Part shown: piece after piece, positions 7,374-13,164 of the stretch
Numbering within the stretch: position 1 is the stretch's first letter
How the letters are laid out: each line of letters starts with the position of its first letter
DNA from: JBBIVP01 sp037439705 [NCBI: bacterium]
GTDB lineage: Bacteria; JBBIVP01
Assembly: GCA_037439705.1 (NCBI GenBank)
Contig: JBBIVP010000030.1
Coordinates: forward strand, 1 to 15,035
Length of the DNA stretch: 15,035 nucleotides
Reading direction: 5' to 3'
Translations under genes and position numbers: made by a program
Notes under the pieces: generated by a model
What the model saw: the letters and a program-made list of their open reading frames with translations, nothing else
What the model was told of the DNA's origin: nothing
Databases searched by the model: none

Positions 7374-9461
7374 TCACGCAAAATTTGTCGGGTCAAGGTT
7401 GAATTCCAGTTTAACACCTTTTAGTTTTAAAGAATTAATCTTCTTTAGTGTTGAAATTATGAGGTTCCTGTTTTCATGATAAAGCAGAAGATGCCATATA
7501 TACATTCCCCTCATTTTCATTATTGGAGCGGAAGCAGGTCCTTTTACATTAACCTCATCAATTGATTCCTTTATTTCCTTAGAAGCCATTTCTGCTTTTG
7601 ATTTAACCTTTACGAGGCAGAGATGAGAAAATGGAGGGAACTGGTAGTTTCTTATTCTTTCAATCTCTTCATCAAGAAATTCTTCTATCTCTCCCCTTAT
7701 GCACCTCTGAACTGAGGGATGATAAATGTTGAAAGCCTGAATTATAGCCCTTCCATTGTCTAACCTTCCTGCTCTTCCTATGACCTGCAGCAAAAGTTGA
7801 TATGTCCTTTCACCAGCTCTGAAATCGGGAAAGAGAAAGGCATTTTCAATTTTTAAAACAACAACGAGTTCAACATTCTTTATATCAAGCCCTTTGCCAA
7901 TCATCTGGGTTCCAACAAGGACATCTGCATTTCCCTCTTCAAAGGTTTTAAGCTTTTCTTTCATCTCCATCCAGTTCTTAACCGCATCGCTGTCTATCCT
8001 CATCACCCTTGCAAACGGAAAATTTTCAGAAATGAACTCCTCAACCCTTTCGGTACCCCATCCCTTTTCCTGAATCATGATTTCTCCACATCTTTCACAC
8101 ATGGAAGGCAGTTCTTTTTTGAAGCCACAGTAATGGCATACAAGAATTCCTTTCCTTTTGTGATAGTTCAATGAAATACTGCACCTCTCACAGTAAGGAA
8201 TCCATCCGCATTCCATGCATCTCACAAAGGATGCATACCCCCTCCTGTTGACCAGAATCATCACCTGTCTTCCCTTTCTCAGTGTGGAAGAGATTGCATC
8301 CATTACTTGGGGAAGGATGAAACTTCTTTTTCCTCTGGCTGATAAGAGAATTACTTCTGGTTTTCCACCCATAAATTTTTTCGTTAACCTCAAAAGGATT
8401 GCATCTCCCTTTTTTACCTTCATCCATGTATCCACCGAAGGTGTTGCAGTTCCTAAAAGGACGGGTACCTCAAATATCTTTCCCCTTATTATTGCCACAT
8501 CCCTTGCATGATATGAAAATTCTCCTTCATTTTTGTAGGAAAAATCGTGTTCTTCATCTACTATTATCAGTCCAACATTTTTTACAGGTGAAATTATCAG
8601 TGATTTTGGACCTATTATTACATAACCTCCCTCTTCAGACTTCAACAAAATTCCTCCTCTTTCTTTTGCCTTCATATATCCGTGAAAGGGAAGAACCCTT
8701 TTTCCAAGCCTTTTTATGAACCTTTCAATGAAGTGGGTGGCAAGTAGAACCTCTGGAACAAGAAGCAAAACATTTTTCCCCTTAGATATGACCTCTTTTG
8801 CAAGTTCAATGTAAACCTCTGTTTTTCCGCTTGCGGGAGGACCGAAAAGGAGAAAAAAATTAAAATTTCCAAGTGATGTTTTTATCCTATCCACGCAAAA
8901 TTTCTGTTCATCTGTTAGAATCACTTCTGCCGTCGGAAATTCCTGCTCTTCAATTTCAACTGGAACCATCTTTCCTTTAAAAACCTCTTTTACTTCAAGA
9001 ATTCCCTCTTCTTCCAGTTTTTTTAATTTTCTGTAAAGTGATGGAAACTTTTTCCTTAAAGCCTTCATCGTTCGGTATGTTTTGAGATATTCTATCGCTT
9101 CTTCGGGAAGCCCGCTTAATTCCGCTCCCCTTTTTATTCTTGCACATTTCACTGACTTATATGTCGTCCATCCGGGAAGGACGAACTTTAAAATTCCTCC
9201 TATAGGAACATAGTAGAACTGTGAAATTTCCCTGTAAAATCTGTAAAGTTTTTCATCAAAAAGAGAAAAATCATCAAGCACTCTCTCTATCCTTTTTAAT
9301 CCTTCTCCTGAACCCTCCCTTTCTTCCACAACTATTCCTGTTAAGGTTCTTCTTCCAAAGGGCACAAGAACCCTTTTAAACAGGATGCTTTCCTCTTCTT
9401 CAGAAATATAAGAGAACGGCTGGTCAAAGGGAAGTGGTAAAAGGACATCTGCTATTTTCAC
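7374..9461 (-). CDS. priA: Primosomal replication restart helicase PriA
   Basis: PriA recognises stalled replication forks and starts reloading of the replicative helicase. Length 695 residues, near the family norm. Seen: N-terminal 3'-DNA-binding domain starting MKIADVLLPLPFDQPFSY; Walker A GPPASGKT at 207-214; Walker B DEEH at 302-305; GTATPS near 338-342; eight zinc-binding cysteines at 415, 418, 424, 427, 442, 445, 455 and 458; GTQMIGKGLD near 517; and the arginine-finger motif QVIGRAGR at 559-566. All key residues are present. The start is GTG, overlapping the TGA of the GMC gene as GTGA; no Shine-Dalgarno site is visible, so translation probably depends on coupling. Its position at the end of an oxidoreductase operon is unrelated in function as far as can be seen. 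Confidence 0.97.
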   Translation of the reverse strand: MKIADVLLPLPFDQPFSYISEEEESILFKRVLVPFGRRTLTGIVVEEREGSGEGLKRIERVLDDFSLFDEKLYRFYREISQFYYVPIGGILKFVLPGWTTYKSVKCARIKRGAELSGLPEEAIEYLKTYRTMKALRKKFPSLYRKLKKLEEEGILEVKEVFKGKMVPVEIEEQEFPTAEVILTDEQKFCVDRIKTSLGNFNFFLLFGPPASGKTEVYIELAKEVISKGKNVLLLVPEVLLATHFIERFIKRLGKRVLPFHGYMKAKERGGILLKSEEGGYVIIGPKSLIISPVKNVGLIIVDEEHDFSYKNEGEFSYHARDVAIIRGKIFEVPVLLGTATPSVDTWMKVKKGDAILLRLTKKFMGGKPEVILLSARGKRSFILPQVMDAISSTLRKGRQVMILVNRRGYASFVRCMECGWIPYCERCSISLNYHKRKGILVCHYCGFKKELPSMCERCGEIMIQEKGWGTERVEEFISENFPFARVMRIDSDAVKNWMEMKEKLKTFEEGNADVLVGTQMIGKGLDIKNVELVVVLKIENAFLFPDFRAGERTYQLLLQVIGRAGRLDNGRAIIQAFNIYHPSVQRCIRGEIEEFLDEEIERIRNYQFPPFSHLCLVKVKSKAEMASKEIKESIDEVNVKGPASAPIMKMRGMYIWHLLLYHENRNLIISTLKKINSLKLKGVKLEFNLDPTNFA

Positions 9462-10951
9462 AATCTGTTTTTATTTTCAGCAATATATTCTGCGGTCCTT
9501 GCGGAAAAAGCCATTATTGAAAGCATAGGATTAAGTCCAATGGGAGAAGGGAATATGCTTGCATCACATATAAACACATTTTCCGTCCCGTAAACCCTTC
9601 CCCAGCTGTCCACAACCCCTCTTTTTGGACTTCCTGACATCCTTGCTGTTCCCATTATATGAACGGTCATCATCTCCGTATCGGTTTTTTTAATCCCTCT
9701 ATCAAAAATAAGTGGAATCTGCTCCGGAGATTTTATCTTTTTCAGATTTCTGAAAGGAAGAATTATTTCCTTAGCACCCCCTTCAAACAAGAGTTTTGAA
9801 AGGAGAGAAACAGATCTTTTAGCCCTGTAAAAATCGTTGTCGTTTATGTTATAAAGGAGAACAGGTTTTCCACCAAAGATGTTTTTAACCATTCCTGTTC
9901 CAGTATCTTCTATAAGGGCACCGGCAAAAAGCATGTTTTTTATGCTTTCCATAAATTCTCCAAGTTTTTTGCCCGTTTCCTCCACGGACATGGCAATCAT
10001 TGAAGGAGGAACGCCTGCTGTGGCAAGCACAATCCCTTCATCTCTGAATTCGTGAACCTGATGGGATTGATGGGCTCCTCTCCATTGAAAAATTTCTTCA
10101 TCAAAAACGCCAACAACCTTCACATTTGGATGCACATACAGATTTTTTCCGAGCATCCCTGAACTGCTTTTGAAACCGCTCCTCATGAGAAGGGAGGGAG
10201 TTTCATCCGCACCGCATGCGAGAACAAGAGTTTTTGCTTTTAACCTTATTTCCTTTTCCCTTCCCTTGCATAAAACGCCAACTGCTTTGTTCCCCTTAAA
10301 AATTATTCTTTCAGCCCTGAATCCAGCAAAAATTGTTCCGTCCTTTTTCAGAAAATCCTGAATGTAGGTATGAAGGACGGATTGCTTCGCTCCTGTGGGA
10401 CATCCTGCCATGCAAAGACTCAAGCCCTTACATCCTTTCTGGTTTCTTCTGTCAGTAACAATCTTCCATCCAAGAGATTCTGCAGCATTCTTAAAAATTA
10501 TTCCTGCCCTGCTCCAGGTATGAGGTGGTTGCTCTTCAACATTTATTCTCTTTTCAATCCTCTCAAAGTATTTTTCCATAAAAGAAGGCTCTATCTTTTC
10601 TATGCCTTCTTCCAGTTGCCATTTTTCAAGAATTTTTTCGGTTGTCCTCCAGCACATTCCGCCATTTATCACAGTGCTTCCTCCCACACACCTTCCCTCT
10701 GCAAATGCTATTCCCGGGATTCCTAATATGAAATGTGCACCAGCATTTCTGTAAAGTTTTAAAAATGCCTCTCCAACACTTGTTGGAAGTTTATCCGGCG
10801 GTATGTAATCTCCTTCCTCAATGATTGCTACATTTAAACCACTTTCTGCAAGAAATCCCGCGCATGTTCCTCCACCTGCTCCGGAGCCAACTATTAAGAT
10901 GTCAAAATATGCTTCCTTATCCTTCAGATTTTCCGGAGTTATAATGCCCAT
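9458..10951 (-). CDS. GMC-family FAD oxidoreductase, long-chain alcohol oxidase-like
   Basis: Glucose-methanol-choline family flavoprotein of 497 residues; the family oxidises alcohols to aldehydes or ketones. Seen: FAD-binding GSGAGGG at 22-28 with Glu45-Glu46 after strand 2; the GMC signature around 86-99 (GRCVGGSTVINGGM); a cysteine cluster Cys174, Cys180, Cys184 in a segment ending GCPTGAK; and the C-terminal catalytic pair His431 (HIMGT) and Asn474 (GLNPMLS). The HxMGTxRM form and cysteine segment resemble fatty or long-chain alcohol oxidases and bacterial homologues rather than choline dehydrogenase. The start is ATG, with AGGA about nine bases upstream and 13 bases of overlap with the preceding small gene, which looks like its missing N-terminal module. 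It runs into priA with a 4-base overlap. Substrate unknown; a hydrophobic alcohol is the best inference. Confidence 0.88.
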   Translation of the reverse strand: MGIITPENLKDKEAYFDILIVGSGAGGGTCAGFLAESGLNVAIIEEGDYIPPDKLPTSVGEAFLKLYRNAGAHFILGIPGIAFAEGRCVGGSTVINGGMCWRTTEKILEKWQLEEGIEKIEPSFMEKYFERIEKRINVEEQPPHTWSRAGIIFKNAAESLGWKIVTDRRNQKGCKGLSLCMAGCPTGAKQSVLHTYIQDFLKKDGTIFAGFRAERIIFKGNKAVGVLCKGREKEIRLKAKTLVLACGADETPSLLMRSGFKSSSGMLGKNLYVHPNVKVVGVFDEEIFQWRGAHQSHQVHEFRDEGIVLATAGVPPSMIAMSVEETGKKLGEFMESIKNMLFAGALIEDTGTGMVKNIFGGKPVLLYNINDNDFYRAKRSVSLLSKLLFEGGAKEIILPFRNLKKIKSPEQIPLIFDRGIKKTDTEMMTVHIMGTARMSGSPKRGVVDSWGRVYGTENVFICDASIFPSPIGLNPMLSIMAFSARTAEYIAENKNRL

Positions 10952-11298
10952 GAATATCCTGCCTTTTTCATATACCAGGGATGTTCATAAAGTGCAATCT
11001 GAACGAGAGCTTTCAAAGCCCTTGCGAGATTTCTCCTTATGCCGGGCTTCTTTTCAAGCATTTCCTCAATTATGCGAACTTTCTTTTCATGTTTCATAAA
11101 GGAAAATGGCTTCAAAGATTTTAAGGATAAAATTGGATACACCTCAAGAAATAGGACTCCCGTAAAAATGGCAATCCTCACAAGAAGAGGATAAAAGGAC
11201 ACGAGTTTCATTATAAAATTGAAAACCTCCTCTTCATATTCCTTCACCTCAGGATATGGATTGAGTGTGTTAACGATTGACATAAAAATTCTTTTCAT
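10939..11298 (-). CDS. Small helical protein, probable partner of the GMC oxidoreductase
   Basis: Protein of 119 residues, rich in helix-forming residues, with a hydrophobic stretch at about 36-58 that could be a membrane-associated helix. The pattern of a basic Arg-rich helix (residues 84-97) followed by ALKALVQIALYEHPWYMKKAGY resembles the N-terminal helical region before the FAD domain in long-chain alcohol oxidases, and also loosely the small subunit of gluconate-2-dehydrogenase-type enzymes. It overlaps the GMC start by 13 bases, the arrangement expected if one polypeptide had been split in two. The ATG overlaps the HEPN stop as TAATG; an in-frame ATG at 11283 is an alternative, and neither has a clear ribosome site. 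A role as membrane anchor or subunit is inferred from family resemblance and position; no exact family is recognised. Confidence 0.7.
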   Translation of the reverse strand: MKRIFMSIVNTLNPYPEVKEYEEEVFNFIMKLVSFYPLLVRIAIFTGVLFLEVYPILSLKSLKPFSFMKHEKKVRIIEEMLEKKPGIRRNLARALKALVQIALYEHPWYMKKAGYSWAL

Positions 11299-11630
11299 TA
11301 TATAAAAGTTTCATCTGAAACAGGTTCATCGAATCCAGGGTACCTGGTATGAACAGCATAACGAGTAAGAATTACAGCTCTTTTCACTTCATCTGGGATT
11401 TCAATTCCTGCTTTTGAAACTAAATCAAGAAGCGCATCAATGTCGTGTTTCCAGGGAAATTCTACATCAAGGCTCACGGGTAAAGCTTTCAAGGCTTTTT
11501 CTACATACTGTTGTGCGTCAAAACACAGGTCTTCATCGAGAATATCTTCTGAAGTTTTACCTGCTTTTGCCCTTTCTAAATTGCTTTTTGCTCTTTTAAG
11601 CCACTCATTTACGAGTTCTTGGTTTTTCAT
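11298..11630 (-). CDS. HEPN-domain protein, probable toxin of MNT-HEPN pair
   Basis: All-helical HEPN protein of 110 residues. Many HEPN proteins in such pairs are RNases that an adjacent nucleotidyltransferase inactivates by modification. Seen: N-terminal helix EWLKRAKSNLERAKAG, the family signature CFDAQQYVEKALKA at 36-49, KHDI at 61-64, and a C-terminal RYAVHTRYPG at 90-99. The usual RNase motif Rx4-6H is not present in that form; the nearest is R90-x3-H94 with Tyr97 following. A good ribosome site GGGAGG (11638-11643 on the opposite strand) lies seven bases before the ATG. It overlaps the MNT gene by 26 bases, and its TAA overlaps the next ATG by one base. Leucine TTA and glutamine CAA use differs somewhat from the neighbouring metabolic genes, consistent with acquisition. 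Confidence 0.88.
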   Translation of the reverse strand: MKNQELVNEWLKRAKSNLERAKAGKTSEDILDEDLCFDAQQYVEKALKALPVSLDVEFPWKHDIDALLDLVSKAGIEIPDEVKRAVILTRYAVHTRYPGFDEPVSDETFI

Positions 11631-11925
11631 AAATTATCCTCCCATCCTTTGCAATTTCATGATGGATTAAAAATTTATTTTCTTCGAGTTTCTCAAATCT
11701 TTCCACCGTTTCAACAATTATATCAACAGGAACACCTATTCCAAAAAGTTTAAGATAAATTTTCTTTTCAAATTCGTTTTTCTTAATACCTGATTTCAAA
11801 ACACATATATCATAATCACTCCATTTTGTGCTTTTATTTTTCACTCTGGAGCCGAAAAGGATAATTTTATCTGGATCAACTTCTTCTACAATTCTTCTTA
11901 TTATTTCTTTAATCACCTTATTCAT
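11605..11925 (-). CDS. MNT-type minimal nucleotidyltransferase, probable antitoxin
   Basis: Minimal nucleotidyltransferase of 106 residues. Members paired with HEPN proteins transfer AMP or short AMP chains to the HEPN partner and neutralise it. Seen: helix MNKVIKEIIRRIVEEVDPDKI, then LFGSR with the exact GSx10DxD signature (Gly25, Ser26, Asp37, Asp39) and a third acidic residue Asp68 in PVDIIV, so the catalytic triad is intact. The frame stays open to a TTG at 11988, which would add 21 residues, but that TTG is the first half of a TTGACA -35 box, and the family normally begins at the helix of this ATG. The ATG gives a leader of about 28 bases; no clear Shine-Dalgarno site is present. The 3' end overlaps HEPN by 26 bases. 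MntA-like role inferred from family and neighbour. Confidence 0.88.
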   Translation of the reverse strand: MNKVIKEIIRRIVEEVDPDKIILFGSRVKNKSTKWSDYDICVLKSGIKKNEFEKKIYLKLFGIGVPVDIIVETVERFEKLEENKFLIHHEIAKDGRIIYEKPRTRK

Positions 11926-11959
11926 CGAAATAGTTTCATTTTTCTTATCTTGTTGGGCA

Positions 11960-11988
11960 ATTTTAAAACTTTCAAAATTAATTGTCAA
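11960..11988 (-). promoter_or_regulatory. Near-consensus sigma-70-type promoter for MNT-HEPN operon
   Basis: Read on the minus strand: TTGACA (11988-11983, 6 of 6), a 17-base spacer, then TAAAAT (11965-11960, 5 of 6). Transcription should start near 11953, leaving a leader of about 28 bases before the MNT ATG. Because the five following genes overlap without gaps, this may also drive the small protein, GMC and priA. Short AT-rich inverted arms (AATTGT at 11980-11985 and ACAATT at 11997-12002) flank the -35 and could be an operator, but may be chance. Confidence 0.75.
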
Positions 11989-12006
11989 AAAAGTTCACAA
12001 TTTTAA

Positions 12007-13164
12007 TTATTCCGATTCTTCAGCACATCCGATTGAGAGATTCATATCCGAATAAGATGTTACCCCGTTCATATCCTTCAATTCAACCCTTATGAGCCAT
12101 TCTCCCCTTGTAAGTTCTGGAGATGTAAAAGAACCGTAATAAAAGGGTGGTTCTGTTGGATTGTTTGATGAAAGGACTGTCTGAAGGACCATCCAGGAAG
12201 ATGGATTCCCGCTTGTCGGGTCATCAGGGTCTATCTGCGGTGTTTCCCCGCAGGCAGTAGTAACCGCCCTCCACCTCCAGAAGGAGTAAGATGGGTCCAT
12301 ATTCGTTTTAAATTCAAAAAAGACCTTCTTTCCTTCCTGAATGCCTGTTGTAGTTACCGGCGATAAAAATGTTGGCGGGGAAGGTGAAGCACCGAGTTCA
12401 ACGCCGAGTCTGTAAGGAGGAGACCAGTTCGTCCACTGGAGGATTGGAGAGAGAGACCTTCCTACATTCACCTGTGCTCTTACCCTCCAGTAATGAACCC
12501 CTTCCTGAAGCTGAACCTGTGGTTGAGGAGAGGGGGTTGGAGTTTGAACTGATGGGACTGTAAGATTTACATAGGATGTGGTTACAGAAACTGATGTTTC
12601 AATTATTCTGAAATCTGGGAAAAGTGATACCTCAAGTACATATTGAACTGCATTGTCAAGGTCTTCCCATTCAAAAACAGGTGTAGCGGTATTCACCCAT
12701 ATTCCATCAACAGGAGATATAAGTGGCGGTGCATCGGTATCTTCAATTCTTACAGTTACTGATATTTCGGAAGGAAATCCCTCTTCCCTTTCTTCAAAGT
12801 CCTTATCATTCCATCCTATGAAAAGGTTCTCTCCTTCCATTATGGTATTCGTGAGAAACCTGTATTTCATCCCTATGATAAATGATAGACCATTTTCTCC
12901 AATTTTTCCTATGAGTCCCCTGTGTCCAAAGAATGGAATTGGGTCATCCGGGTCAACAACGAGTGAGCCAATTGCCTTTTCTTCATTGGTACTTATGGTT
13001 ATAACCTTACCCCTTTCCAGTTTGATTCCTGTATTGAGCCATGATGTGTTTTCATCAAGAGTGAAATAATAATCCAATGGATTGCTTTTTCCGTTTTCAT
13101 CGTTATTATTTCCACAGCCCAGGAAAATCAGAAGGACCAAAATTATTTTGAGACTATTGCGCAT
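12007..13164 (-). CDS. Lipoprotein with LecA-like and fibronectin-like domains
   Basis: Predicted lipoprotein of 385 residues. Seen: basic start MRNSLK, hydrophobic core, and lipobox FLGC with the lipidated Cys17; a Gly/Asn/Glu linker; a region at about 35-142 resembling the PA-IL/LecA galactose-binding lectin fold (SWLNTGIKLERGKVITIS, LIGKIGENG, LFIGWNDKD, ISVTVRI); a fibronectin type III-like domain at about 145-257 (TPVFEWEDLDNAVQYVLEVS, HYWRVRAQV), interrupted by a Pro/Thr/Gln-rich loop at 203-219; and a third beta-rich domain at 262-380 holding Cys305 and Cys380, a possible disulfide. It probably sits on the cell surface or in the periplasm. It overlaps the upstream propeller gene by 11 bases and has no clear ribosome site, so the two are coupled. 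Ligand unknown; the lectin calcium-site residues are only partly kept. Confidence 0.78.
   Translation of the reverse strand: MRNSLKIILVLLIFLGCGNNNDENGKSNPLDYYFTLDENTSWLNTGIKLERGKVITISTNEEKAIGSLVVDPDDPIPFFGHRGLIGKIGENGLSFIIGMKYRFLTNTIMEGENLFIGWNDKDFEEREEGFPSEISVTVRIEDTDAPPLISPVDGIWVNTATPVFEWEDLDNAVQYVLEVSLFPDFRIIETSVSVTTSYVNLTVPSVQTPTPSPQPQVQLQEGVHYWRVRAQVNVGRSLSPILQWTNWSPPYRLGVELGASPSPPTFLSPVTTTGIQEGKKVFFEFKTNMDPSYSFWRWRAVTTACGETPQIDPDDPTSGNPSSWMVLQTVLSSNNPTEPPFYYGSFTSPELTRGEWLIRVELKDMNGVTSYSDMNLSIGCAEESE

Noticed and set aside
8215-8719. Plus-strand ORFs of 98 and 106 residues opposite priA
   Set aside because: They are antisense to well-conserved PriA motifs and have Leu/Phe/Pro-rich composition produced by reading a purine-rich gene backwards; no recognisable family.
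10370-11099. Plus-strand ORFs opposite the GMC and small-protein genes
   Set aside because: They are shadows of the real genes: the opposite frame carries the FAD motif and GMC signature, and these have no domain pattern or ribosome site.
11298-11925. MNT-HEPN pair as the edge of a larger defence island or CRISPR locus
   Set aside because: No cas genes, direct-repeat array, nuclease, transposase or integrase is seen around it; it is flanked by lipoprotein and metabolic genes.
11926-11988. TTG-initiated 21-residue extension of the MNT protein
   Set aside because: The TTG is the first half of a perfect -35 box with a well-spaced -10 downstream, the extension lies before the predicted transcription start, and the MNT fold normally begins at the helix of the ATG at 11925.
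12653-13069. 138-residue plus-strand ORF opposite the lipoprotein
   Set aside because: Ser/Pro-rich antisense of the LecA-like domain; the minus strand has a signal peptide and domain logic.
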